Shown one piece after another: positions 52,031-59,984 of a stretch of 64,000 nt of DNA. The notes under the pieces were generated by a model, which worked only from the letters and a program-made list of their open reading frames with translations, was not told the DNA's origin and searched no databases. How positions within the stretch are numbered: position 1 is the stretch's first letter; the number at the start of each line of letters is the position of its first letter. The DNA comes from Paenibacillus sp. FSL H7-0357 (GTDB lineage: Bacteria; Bacillota; Bacilli; Paenibacillales; Paenibacillaceae), in contig NZ_CP009241.1 in assembly GCF_000758525.1 (NCBI RefSeq), positions 2,852,001-2,916,000 on the forward strand, given 5' to 3'. The translations under genes and the position numbers were made by a program.

Positions 52031-52906
52031 ATGACCAAACGAACCAAAGGAGATCTGGTGCTCGATATCTCCGTGTATGTCTTCCTGATCGCCCTGGGGA
52101 TTATTATGCTTCTGCCGCTGCTGAACGTGTTATCCAAATCGGTCAGTGAAGAATGGGCAATCACTTCCGGTAAGGTGGGCATCCTGCCTGTTGGATTCCA
52201 GCTTGACACTTTGAAGGAGGTTATTTCCTCCTCGATGTTCATACGCGCCTTTTGTGTATCCATTGGTGTCACTGTAGTAGGAACGGCTATTTCGATCCTG
52301 ATGACCGCACTTACCGCGTACCCGTTATCCAAACGTAATCTGCCGGGTATTTCCTTCATTATGGTGCTGTTCATCTTCACTATGCTGTTCAACGGAGGGC
52401 TGATTCCCAATTATCTGCTGATGCGCCAGCTGCATTTGATCAACAATCTATGGGTGCTGATTCTGCCCGGGATGATCAGTGTCTTTAATATGCTGGTTAT
52501 CAAGAGTTATTACGAGAGTCTTCCCGAAGCGCTGGAGGAATCGGCACGGATTGACGGTGCCAAGACGTACACTATCCTGTTCCGGATCATCCTGCCGCTC
52601 AGCATGCCGGTTATCGCCACCATTGCCCTGTTCTATGCCGTGGGTTTCTGGAATGATTATTTCGGCCCGATGATCTATATCAACGATACCGCGCTTAAGA
52701 CTTTGCAGCTGTATCTGCAGGATGTCGTAATGGATGCCAGTGCGGCCAATGCCGTGAACAAAAGCGTGGACGATCTCATGAATATGTCACCGGAAGGCAT
52801 ACGCGCAGCGACTGTGGTAGCTTCCACTGTCCCGATCCTGTTTGTGTATCCGTTTCTGCAGAAGTATTTTATCAAAGGGGTGCTGATCGGCTCTGTAAAG
52901 GGCTGA
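52031..52906 (+). CDS. ABC transporter permease, YtcP-type
   Basis: A 291-residue partner permease with six membrane helices. The EAA loop reads EALEESARIDGAKTYTILFRIILP, the usual form of the CUT1-like carbohydrate family. GGGAAGGGAGAG precedes the ATG by a few bases. It follows the first permease after 24 nt. The C-terminal FIKGVLIGSVKG ending is typical of YtcP-like proteins. Confidence 0.93.
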   Translation: MTKRTKGDLVLDISVYVFLIALGIIMLLPLLNVLSKSVSEEWAITSGKVGILPVGFQLDTLKEVISSSMFIRAFCVSIGVTVVGTAISILMTALTAYPLSKRNLPGISFIMVLFIFTMLFNGGLIPNYLLMRQLHLINNLWVLILPGMISVFNMLVIKSYYESLPEALEESARIDGAKTYTILFRIILPLSMPVIATIALFYAVGFWNDYFGPMIYINDTALKTLQLYLQDVVMDASAANAVNKSVDDLMNMSPEGIRAATVVASTVPILFVYPFLQKYFIKGVLIGSVKG

Positions 52907-52928
52907 GTTTTGTCCCCGCAGCTTGCGC

Positions 52929-52960
52929 TATGAAGCCGCTCTTTGACAGAGCGTTTCATA
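52929..52960 (+). other. Intercistronic hairpin before the binding-protein gene
   Basis: TATGAA...GCTCT and AGAGC...TTCATA form a stem between the permease and lipoprotein genes, without a T-tail. Such stems often mark RNA processing sites that raise expression of the binding protein over the permeases. Confidence 0.45.
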
Positions 52961-52999
52961 TACAGCATCACCCCATATTATTGGAGGAGGGTTATAAGG

Positions 53000-54556
53000 A
53001 TGAAATATAGAAAAGGATTGTCTCTCATGATGTGCACCGGGCTGCTGCTTGCAGCAACGGCCTGCGGTTCATCGGGCAACAATGGCAACAAAGAGAGCAA
53101 GGGAACAGAGGAGGGGGCGAAGGCTCCGGCGGCTACAACCGCTGCAGTAACTGAAAGCGATTCCAAACCTGAGCTGAAATCGCTCAATCTGTGGTCAAAG
53201 GATGATTACAACACGTATCCGCTTGCCAAAGTGATTGAAGAACAGACCGGCTACAAGGTGAAATACGAAATGCTACCGGCGGACAAAGCGATGGATAAGC
53301 TAAACCTGCTGATTTCCTCCGGTGAGCCTTATGACGTCATTACCATTTCCGGTGAAAAAGCTGTGTATACCGATTACGCCAAAATGGGTGCCCTGGTGGA
53401 TCTGGGACCGCTAATTGATGAGTTTGGTCCCAATATTAAAGCTTCTATCTCGGAGGCGTCCTTTGATGCCATGAAGGTAGACGGCAAAATCTACGCTATT
53501 CCGAACAGTTCTTCGCAGTTTGCCGGGGCTGATCTGATGATCCGCCAGGATTGGCTCGACAAGCTGGGGCTTAAGATGCCGACGACGCTGGATGAATTTA
53601 CAGCAGTGCTCAAGGCGTTCAAGGAAAAAGATCCCGGCGGCAACGGCAGCAACGGCGCACCGATGTCAATTGACGGTGCTCTCGCAACGACAGCCAATAT
53701 TACTGGTGCATTCGGAATTGGCACAAGCTGGAACCAGGTCGACGGCAAGCTGGTGCCGACACCGCTGCACCCGGGATTCAAGGAATATTTAACTTATATG
53801 TCCGATTTGTATAAGCAGGGTCTTCTGGACAAGGAATTTGCAGTAAACAAGGATGCTACCCTGAAGGAGAAGTTCACCAGCGGCAAGGTGGGTGTGATTC
53901 AGCTTCCCTGGTATGACATTCCGGGCATTGCTGATGCGCTGGCTGCGAATTTCCCGGACGCCAAGTTTGCCTACCTTCCTGCCTTAAAAGGGAAAGACGG
54001 GCAAATGGGCCTAGGAATGAGCGGCGGGTTCGACCGCATTACCTTTATTCCGAAATCTGCCAAACATCCGGAAGATGCGATTAAATGGATCAATGCCAAG
54101 CTGGAGAAAGAAACGTTCAAGCTGATCGCCATCGGAGAGGAAGGCAAACATCATACGTTTAAAGATGGCGTGTACAGCCCGATTCTGCCGCTGTTCACGG
54201 ATGAACGGGGCAATGCCAGCAACTATCTGACCGGTATCGACGAAAAGCTGTATCCAATCTATTGGCAGGCCCGTGTCCAGAAGGATGCACGTCTGTTTGC
54301 CGGCTTCTCCTTCCTTAACAATGAGCTGCCAGCAGAGGCCAGAATTTCCGATCCGCTTGCGCTTGCTCCATCCCTGCCGGAGTATTCCAAGAGCAATGCT
54401 TCACTGGGTCAGATGATCAATGACTTTGCTGTCAAGGTAATCGTAGGTGAGGAGTCCCCTGATGCGGTAACAACATTTGTTGAAAAGTACAATGCAGCTG
54501 GCGGAGAAGCGAGTGTCAAAGAAGTTAATGACTGGTATGCGGCATCCGCTAAATAA
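53000..54556 (+). CDS. Lipoprotein solute-binding protein of the ABC importer
   Basis: A 518-residue extracellular lipoprotein, large like LipO-type proteins. A signal peptide ends in AATAC with lipid-modified Cys22, followed by an Asn/Gly/Ser/Lys/Glu-rich tether to about residue 60 and the bilobal binding domain. GGAGGAGGG is located before the ATG at 53000; the frame open upstream to 52943 has no such signal. It delivers the sugar ligand to the two permeases encoded upstream. Trp/Tyr-rich stretches fit carbohydrate binding. The ligand cannot be predicted. Confidence 0.93.
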   Translation: MKYRKGLSLMMCTGLLLAATACGSSGNNGNKESKGTEEGAKAPAATTAAVTESDSKPELKSLNLWSKDDYNTYPLAKVIEEQTGYKVKYEMLPADKAMDKLNLLISSGEPYDVITISGEKAVYTDYAKMGALVDLGPLIDEFGPNIKASISEASFDAMKVDGKIYAIPNSSSQFAGADLMIRQDWLDKLGLKMPTTLDEFTAVLKAFKEKDPGGNGSNGAPMSIDGALATTANITGAFGIGTSWNQVDGKLVPTPLHPGFKEYLTYMSDLYKQGLLDKEFAVNKDATLKEKFTSGKVGVIQLPWYDIPGIADALAANFPDAKFAYLPALKGKDGQMGLGMSGGFDRITFIPKSAKHPEDAIKWINAKLEKETFKLIAIGEEGKHHTFKDGVYSPILPLFTDERGNASNYLTGIDEKLYPIYWQARVQKDARLFAGFSFLNNELPAEARISDPLALAPSLPEYSKSNASLGQMINDFAVKVIVGEESPDAVTTFVEKYNAAGGEASVKEVNDWYAASAK

Positions 54557-54583
54557 AAGGCTGAGTGTTTGGAGGAAAACAGA

Positions 54584-55975
54584 ATGAAAACCTACAGGAT
54601 GCGGAGCAATGAAGTTCCGCTCCAGGACAACTGGGATGTGATCGTTGTGGGCGGCGGCCCTGCGGGCTGCACGGCTGCCGCCGCCGCCGCGCGTGAAGGG
54701 GCAAAAACACTGCTGATTGAAGCGACGGGAAGCCTTGGCGGAATGGGAACCTCGGGACTGGTGCCGGCATGGTGTCCATTCTCTGACATGGAGACTATCA
54801 TCTACAGAGGGCTGGCGATGAAAGTATTTGAAGCCCTGAAAGCTCAGATGCCGCATGTTGACAAGGATGCCATGGACTGGGTGCCGATTGAACCGGAGAA
54901 GCTGAAGGTCATCTATGATGAGCTGGTTCAAGAAGCCGGTGTAACTGTATTGTTCCAGACCCTGCTCGGCTCTGTGGAAACCGGTGAAGACGGTAGAGTG
55001 GAAGCACTGATTACGGCCAGCAAAAACGGACTGCAGGCTATGCAGGCCAAAGTATATATCGACTGTACAGGAGATGCCGATGTTGCGGCTTGGGCAGGGG
55101 CGGAATACCTCAAGGGCGATACCGAAACCGGTGACCTCATGCCGGCCACGCACTGCTTCAACCTCGGGAATGTGGATGAATATGCTTATCTGAACGGACC
55201 GTTGCTGCATGGCAATAATAAAACCAGTCCGATCTATGACATTCTGCGGTCCGGTAAATATCCGATGATCCCGGATTCGCATATCTGCAACAATATGATT
55301 GCTCCCCGTACGGTAGGCTTCAACGCCGGCCATTTATGGGAAGTGGACAACACGGATGCCTTTTCGGTATCGGCTGCCCTGATGCAGGGAAGGAAGCTTG
55401 CCGCAGTTTACAGGGATGCGCTTGCCGAGTTTATGCCGGCTTCCTTCGGCAGCTCTTTTGTAGCCAGTACAGGTTCGTTAATGGGAGTGCGTGAGACAAG
55501 AAGAATTACCGGGGATTACGTACTGAGTGTGGATGATTATGTGAACCGCCGCAGCTTCGCGGATGAAATCTGCCGCAACAGCTATTTCATTGATATCCAT
55601 GGGACGGAAAAGGAAGAGAAGCAGGCTGGAGGCAAGCAGGAAGTCATTAAACGTTACGGTCCGGGCGAATCGCATGGCATTCCTTACCGTTGTTTGACCC
55701 CACGGACGTTGAGAAACGTCCTGGTCGCCGGGCGTTCCATCTCTTGTGTGCGCGAGGTCCAAGGCAGTGTCAGGGTGATGCCGGTCTGTCTGGCCATGGG
55801 CGAAGCCGCCGGGATTGCCGCAGCACTGGCAGTGAAGCTTCCTGACAATGACGTGCATGCCGTGGATATCCCTACCTTGCGCAGACGTCTGCAAGAAGAA
55901 GGAGCATACCTGCCGGAGATAGCCGGGGCAGAAGCCGTCAAACCGCACGATGAAGCGAAGAATGGTGTAGTCTAA
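54584..55975 (+). CDS. FAD-dependent oxidoreductase (FAD_oxidored family)
   Basis: A 463-residue flavoprotein. The dinucleotide-binding motif VIVVGGGPAGCTAA lies at about residues 19-32, with a following EATGSLGGMGTSGL typical of the PF12831 group. CTGDADVAAWAGAE and the C-terminal ASxGxGxA-like AMGEAAGIAAA complete the FAD site. It has no signal peptide, so it acts in the cytoplasm. GGAGGAAAAC stands before the ATG. It follows the binding-protein gene by 27 nt and ends the transporter operon, so it probably oxidises or reduces a group on the imported compound; the reaction is unknown. Confidence 0.88.
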   Translation: MKTYRMRSNEVPLQDNWDVIVVGGGPAGCTAAAAAAREGAKTLLIEATGSLGGMGTSGLVPAWCPFSDMETIIYRGLAMKVFEALKAQMPHVDKDAMDWVPIEPEKLKVIYDELVQEAGVTVLFQTLLGSVETGEDGRVEALITASKNGLQAMQAKVYIDCTGDADVAAWAGAEYLKGDTETGDLMPATHCFNLGNVDEYAYLNGPLLHGNNKTSPIYDILRSGKYPMIPDSHICNNMIAPRTVGFNAGHLWEVDNTDAFSVSAALMQGRKLAAVYRDALAEFMPASFGSSFVASTGSLMGVRETRRITGDYVLSVDDYVNRRSFADEICRNSYFIDIHGTEKEEKQAGGKQEVIKRYGPGESHGIPYRCLTPRTLRNVLVAGRSISCVREVQGSVRVMPVCLAMGEAAGIAAALAVKLPDNDVHAVDIPTLRRRLQEEGAYLPEIAGAEAVKPHDEAKNGVV

Positions 55976-55997
55976 AATACCTTAGCCTCACCGAAAT

Positions 55998-56840
55998 CTA
56001 TTTGCGGATGGGCCTGCGATTGAACAGGAGCGCATTGATCTCGCCGCCGACCAGTATAATGATTGAACTGATGTACAGCCAGATCAGCAGGATCATGACG
56101 CCTCCGAGACTTCCGTAGGTTTTGGTGAAATCACTGAACTGGTTGACGTAAATGGAGAAGAGAATGGAGGTTATGATCCAGCCGATGGTGGAGAACATCG
56201 CGCCGGGCATAACCTCTTTTAGCGTAAGCCTCCGGCTGGGTGCAATCCAGTAGAGCAGAGTGAACACGACGAACAGCACGAACAGCGGTACAATATATTG
56301 CAGCAGATCCCATACCTTCTGCAGACCGTAGGGCAGATCAGCAAGCAGAAAGATCTGTGTCTTCAGCCAGCTCCCCAGTACGAGCAGCAGAATGCTGAGC
56401 AGAACAACCACACCGATGATCATGGTGGCCAGGAAAGCAATCCCCCGTATTTTCCAGAACACCCTGCTCTCATCAATATCGTAGGCGCGGTTAAGCCCTT
56501 TGATGATAGCGTTGATGCCTTTGGAGGCAGCCCACAGCGTGGCCAGCATCCCGAAGGACAGCAGGGCCTCACTCCGTCCCTCGGACACATCCTGCAGAAT
56601 CTCTTCAATTATGGAGACGGCTTCGGCAGGCATGATCTGCTGTAGCTCCGCAATCCTGTCCTCGATAGAAATATGGGCGTAACCAATCAGCGTCATAATA
56701 AAGATCAGGAAAGGAAACAGGGAGAGGATCAGATAATAAGTCAACTGCGCACTGATACCCTGCACATCGTCGAGTTTGATTTTTTGAAACAGCTGCTTCA
56801 TCAAAGAGAACAAACCTGCGGTATCCTTAGTCTTGTTCAT
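55998..56840 (-). CDS. YihY/BrkB family membrane protein
   Basis: A 280-residue protein with six membrane helices. The family hallmark AQLTYYLILSLFPFLIF at about residues 30-46 and the final GGVMILLIWLYISSIIILVGGEINA are present. The family was once annotated as RNase BN, which is now regarded as wrong; no activity is established. GAGGAGTGA precedes the ATG. It converges with the FAD oxidoreductase gene. Confidence 0.92.
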   Translation of the reverse strand: MNKTKDTAGLFSLMKQLFQKIKLDDVQGISAQLTYYLILSLFPFLIFIMTLIGYAHISIEDRIAELQQIMPAEAVSIIEEILQDVSEGRSEALLSFGMLATLWAASKGINAIIKGLNRAYDIDESRVFWKIRGIAFLATMIIGVVVLLSILLLVLGSWLKTQIFLLADLPYGLQKVWDLLQYIVPLFVLFVVFTLLYWIAPSRRLTLKEVMPGAMFSTIGWIITSILFSIYVNQFSDFTKTYGSLGGVMILLIWLYISSIIILVGGEINALLFNRRPIRK

Positions 56841-56941
56841 AGTTCACTCCTCTACCCGCTTTTTCTTTTATGTTATGCATGTACATATTTTTAATATTAA
56901 CATAACCGCAATTTTTCCAAACATAAACGAAAGATTAATTG

Positions 56942-56970
56942 TTTACTGATCGTTCCCGATATACTATGAT
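56942..56970 (+). promoter_or_regulatory. Promoter of the toroid-fold gene
   Basis: TTTACT at 56942-56947, a 17-nt spacer, TATGAT at 56965-56970. The leader to the ATG at 57160 is about 180 nt and contains a small hairpin, GCTATCTACATAGC, followed by a T-rich stretch near 57070-57090; no gene is visible in it. Confidence 0.6.
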
Positions 56971-57159
56971 AGCTGTGTAAAGAATGATTTAGGTAGTGGG
57001 GTAACAGAAGATGAATTTTTTGCTAATATGAGAACAATCATTCTAAAAAAATAATGAGTGATGTCATAGCTATCTACATAGCGGGTTTTGTTTAATACAA
57101 GTATATACTTTAGCTCCAAAGACTTACAGGCTGATCTAATTACGGGAAGGAGAATCATA

Positions 57160-58092
57160 ATGAGTTTACCGCTTATGGATTATAACAGAATTCGCAGCTG
57201 GTTTTACCGCAATGCCCGCCCTTTGGATCTCGCCAGATGGAGGTTCCATTTTGAAGAAGGGTCTTTGTCCGCAGTGTTGGAGGCCTTATCTGCTTATCAG
57301 AATGAAGAAGGCGGTTTTGGACATGCGCTTGAAGCCGACTCATGGAATCCGAACTCCACACCGATTCAGACAGCGACAGCGGTAGAGAAGCTGCTGGAGG
57401 TTCATTTTGATGACCGGACCCATCCGATCGTTCAAGGGATGATGAGGTATCTGGACAGTGGAGCCGAGATGGATGAAGGTATCTGGAGGAATGTAGTGGA
57501 CTCCAATAATGATTATCCTCATGCCCCATGGTGGCATACGGATTCGAACAGCACTGCCCGCAGTATGTATAATCCGACAGCGATTCTGGCCGGGGCAATC
57601 CTCAAATTTGCTGACAGAGACAGCCGGCTCTATGAACAAGGCATGCAAACTGCCAAAGATTTGGCAGGCAGGTTTCTGGAGCATCCCGATATAGAGATGC
57701 ATCCGCTGAAATGTGTGCTCACGATGCTGGAGTGTATCTCTGCCGCTAAGGCCGAGGAGCATTTCGCTTATCCGCAGCTAATAGTAGCTGCCAGAGCCCA
57801 AATCGCAGTGCTGCTGGCACGCGGAGCCGGGGATTGGAACGGATACAGCTGCAGACCTTCTGCATTTATCAAAACTCCGGATAGTTTGGGTGCCGCGGAT
57901 CACGCAGCGCTGGTTCAACAAGAGCTGGACTACATACTGAGCACCCGAAATCCGGAGGGGGTTTGGAATTTAACCTGGAGCTGGGCTGCTTATGAGAAAG
58001 AATTTGCAGTCGCCGAAAACTGGTGGAAAGCGAGTATTGCGATTGAAAAATTGCTGCTGCTGCGCGCATTTAAAGGATTGGGATATTCTTGA
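57160..58092 (+). CDS. Alpha-alpha toroid (terpenoid cyclase/prenyltransferase-like) protein
   Basis: A 310-residue protein. YQNEEGGFGHALEAD near residues 45-60 is a QW-type repeat, and ILSTRNPEGVWNLTWSW near 275-290 resembles another, so the chain probably forms an alpha-alpha toroid like squalene cyclase or protein prenyltransferase subunits. The catalytic DxDD motif of cyclases is not seen, so another activity, or binding only, is likely. AAGGAGAATC precedes the ATG at 57160. It is a single gene with its own promoter; the cat promoter begins inside its stop codon region. Confidence 0.7.
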   Translation: MSLPLMDYNRIRSWFYRNARPLDLARWRFHFEEGSLSAVLEALSAYQNEEGGFGHALEADSWNPNSTPIQTATAVEKLLEVHFDDRTHPIVQGMMRYLDSGAEMDEGIWRNVVDSNNDYPHAPWWHTDSNSTARSMYNPTAILAGAILKFADRDSRLYEQGMQTAKDLAGRFLEHPDIEMHPLKCVLTMLECISAAKAEEHFAYPQLIVAARAQIAVLLARGAGDWNGYSCRPSAFIKTPDSLGAADHAALVQQELDYILSTRNPEGVWNLTWSWAAYEKEFAVAENWWKASIAIEKLLLLRAFKGLGYS

Positions 58093-58118
58093 TGTTTTGG
58101 TTATGATGATGGTATACT
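58089..58118 (+). promoter_or_regulatory. cat promoter
   Basis: TTGATG at 58089-58094, 18 nt, TATACT at 58113-58118. A further TATAAT-like stretch lies at 58129-58134. Confidence 0.65.
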
Positions 58119-58159
58119 CATCGGCATAATATAATTTCTCAAGGGATTGTGATGAGGAT

Positions 58160-58189
58160 ATGGTGAAATCAGTCGAACTGACCTCCTAA
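58160..58189 (+). CDS. cat leader peptide MVKSVELTS
   Basis: A nine-codon reading frame (MVKSVELTS, stop TAA at 58187-58189) ends inside the 5' arm of the attenuator hairpin. It resembles the inducible cat-86 leader peptide MVKTDKISS. GAGG at 58154-58157 lies just upstream, and the GTG at 58163 could also serve as start. A ribosome stalled by chloramphenicol in this frame would open the hairpin and expose the cat ribosome binding site. Confidence 0.8.
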   Translation: MVKSVELTS

Positions 58190-58220
58190 AATGAAAAATG
58201 CAATAATTTTAGGAGGTCAG
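58178..58220 (+). promoter_or_regulatory. Translational attenuator hairpin of cat
   Basis: CTGACCTCCTAAAAT (58178-58192) is perfectly complementary to ATTTTAGGAGGTCAG (58206-58220), with a 13-nt loop. The 3' arm contains the cat ribosome binding site AGGAGG at 58211-58216, so the site is buried unless the stem is opened. This is the standard layout of chloramphenicol-induced cat genes in Gram-positive bacteria. Confidence 0.93.
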
Positions 58221-58225
58221 AATAT

Positions 58226-58885
58226 ATGAATTTTAATCACATTGTCATGGATAACTGGAGTAGAAAGCCCTATTTTGAACATTATTTAAATAATGTCAGA
58301 TGCACCTATAGCATGACTTCAAATATTGACATAACCCGTCTGCTTTCAGAACTTAAGACTAAGGGGATTAAGTTGTACCCGGTACTAATCCACATGATAA
58401 CTACGGTGGTAAACCGACATAGTGAGTTTCGCACCTGTTTTGATTCTGAAGGCCGGTTAGGTTATTGGGACAGCCTGTCACCTAGCTTTACAATCTTCCA
58501 TGATGATGATAAGACTTTTTCAAGCATCTGGACTTTGTACGGTGAAGATTTTGGTGATTTCTACAGCCGTTATCTTGATGATATGAAGATGTACGGAAGT
58601 GTTAAACAATTTGCCGCTAAAGCGAACGAACCACCTAACACCTTCCCCATTTCTAGCATTCCGTGGGTCAGCTTCACGGGCTTTAACCTGAACGTGTATA
58701 ACGAGGGAACCTATTTGCTGCCCATCTTTACAATGGGGAAATATTTTCAGCATGACAAAAAAATACTGTTGCCCTTATCGGGACAATTCCACCATGCCGT
58801 TTGCGACGGCTACCACGCCAGCGTGCTGTATAATGAACTGCAATTACGTGCAGATACCTATAAGGAGTGGTTGCACAACAATTAA
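58226..58885 (+). CDS. cat: Type A chloramphenicol O-acetyltransferase
   Basis: A 219-residue trimeric-type CAT of usual length. The catalytic motif HHAVCDGYH lies at about residues 189-197, and SIPWVSFTGFN near 142-152 forms part of the substrate pocket. It inactivates chloramphenicol using acetyl-CoA. Expression is probably induced by the drug through the leader peptide and hairpin upstream. The gene is AT-rich (19 of 60 bases are G or C in 58261-58320) compared with its neighbours, which points to acquisition. No transposase, integrase or plasmid gene is seen nearby, so it appears chromosomally settled. Confidence 0.95.
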   Translation: MNFNHIVMDNWSRKPYFEHYLNNVRCTYSMTSNIDITRLLSELKTKGIKLYPVLIHMITTVVNRHSEFRTCFDSEGRLGYWDSLSPSFTIFHDDDKTFSSIWTLYGEDFGDFYSRYLDDMKMYGSVKQFAAKANEPPNTFPISSIPWVSFTGFNLNVYNEGTYLLPIFTMGKYFQHDKKILLPLSGQFHHAVCDGYHASVLYNELQLRADTYKEWLHNN

Positions 58886-58905
58886 TTAGCCTGTACAGTT
58901 CATTA

Positions 58906-59766
58906 TCAAGAGTTGCTGTAGGCAGGAACATATTCATGTTCATAAATGGCCTGCACTTTTTCCAGAACTTTGCGGCTCTCGGAGGCGAACTTCAGGCGGC
59001 TCACCTCATCTTTGACGAGAAATACTCCGGGTACATGGCTGTGCTTGCCGAAAGCCGCTTTGTACAGCAGACCGGCCCCGTAGCTGGGATGGGGGAAGAA
59101 CAGCTTGATAATCGGCTTCAGATAAAAAGGTAAACCCGATTTTTTGCCGCTGCGGATCGTATTATTGCCCCCCGGGTCTGCGCTGCGGATCATTATTCCT
59201 TCAGCGGCTAGCTGCGTGGAGATTTCTTTGGTCCAGAGTGAAAGTGCCATTTTGGAAGTAGCGTAGGGGCCGAACAGTTTTTTGAAGGATGACGGACGTT
59301 CCAGGGTATCCGGATTAAATTCCTTCAGTGTCAGAACTGCATTGGAGGCAGTGTTGATCACCGTTTTATGAGTTCCTTTCAGGAGCAGTCCTTTTAGTTC
59401 CATCATTATAATGTACGGGACCACTGTTTGCAGCTCAAAGTGCAGCTCCCGCCCCTGCTTGGAATAACTCAATTCCGCAAAGCTGCCGCCGGCGTTGTTA
59501 AACAGCAGATCAATCCGGGGTTCAGCCGTGACAATCTCCCCGAGCGCTTTTCCCAGACTATGAAAATCTGAAAGGTCCGCCTTATAAATCCGCAGCCGCT
59601 TGCTGCTTAGTGCTTCAAGGATAGGGGCATCATCTTCGGGAAATCCTGAGCGGATGAGTGCGATCACCTCCCAGCCTTCACCCAGCAGTTTGCGGGTCAA
59701 TTCCAGGCCAATTCCGTTGTTGGCTCCTGTAATCAGCGCGGTTCCGCGCTGTGTTTGTGTTGTCAT
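58906..59766 (-). CDS. Short-chain dehydrogenase/reductase
   Basis: A 286-residue SDR. The NAD(P) motif TGANNGIG is at residues 13-20, NNAG follows near residue 90, and the catalytic Ser and YxxxK are found in NTASN and YATSK. The C-terminal extension is of the retinol dehydrogenase-like kind. The substrate is unknown. GAGGAGAG precedes the ATG. The promoter region holds a MerR-type operator with a 19-bp spacer (59828-59858), so induction by an electrophile or aldehyde through a MerR regulator encoded elsewhere is plausible. Confidence 0.9.
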   Translation of the reverse strand: MTTQTQRGTALITGANNGIGLELTRKLLGEGWEVIALIRSGFPEDDAPILEALSSKRLRIYKADLSDFHSLGKALGEIVTAEPRIDLLFNNAGGSFAELSYSKQGRELHFELQTVVPYIIMMELKGLLLKGTHKTVINTASNAVLTLKEFNPDTLERPSSFKKLFGPYATSKMALSLWTKEISTQLAAEGIMIRSADPGGNNTIRSGKKSGLPFYLKPIIKLFFPHPSYGAGLLYKAAFGKHSHVPGVFLVKDEVSRLKFASESRKVLEKVQAIYEHEYVPAYSNS

Positions 59767-59827
59767 AGTAATCTCTCCTCAAAGTGCAGTAATAGTGGCC
59801 TTAGGCCTGACGGTTGATGATGCGCTC

Positions 59828-59858
59828 ATTGTATAACTTGGAGCCGACTCCAAGTCAA
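59828..59858 (-). promoter_or_regulatory. MerR-type promoter/operator of the SDR gene
   Basis: On the minus strand: TTGACT, a 19-bp spacer, TACAAT. The spacer contains CTTGGAG-TCGG-CTCCAAG, a perfect palindrome with a 4-bp centre, similar to the AdhR/NmlR group of MerR operators. The over-long spacer is the hallmark of MerR-activated promoters. Confidence 0.8.
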
Positions 59859-59984
59859 GGAGAGGTGGGTTTGAAGTTGAATAGATTAGGGGATTAGAAA
59901 AGTGCAGAGGATGTCTGCTTTGTCCTTGCCGGGCGGCGGGTTCTTCCTTAAACTGATAGGGATTGGAAAAAGGAGGAACTTTAT

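Noticed and set aside
57011..57031. Six-codon frame MNFLLI in the leader of the toroid-fold gene
   Set aside because: Very short, no hairpin overlapping the downstream ribosome binding site, no regulatory logic visible.
58093..58905. Mobile element carrying cat
   Set aside because: No transposase, terminal inverted repeats or target duplication could be found around the gene.
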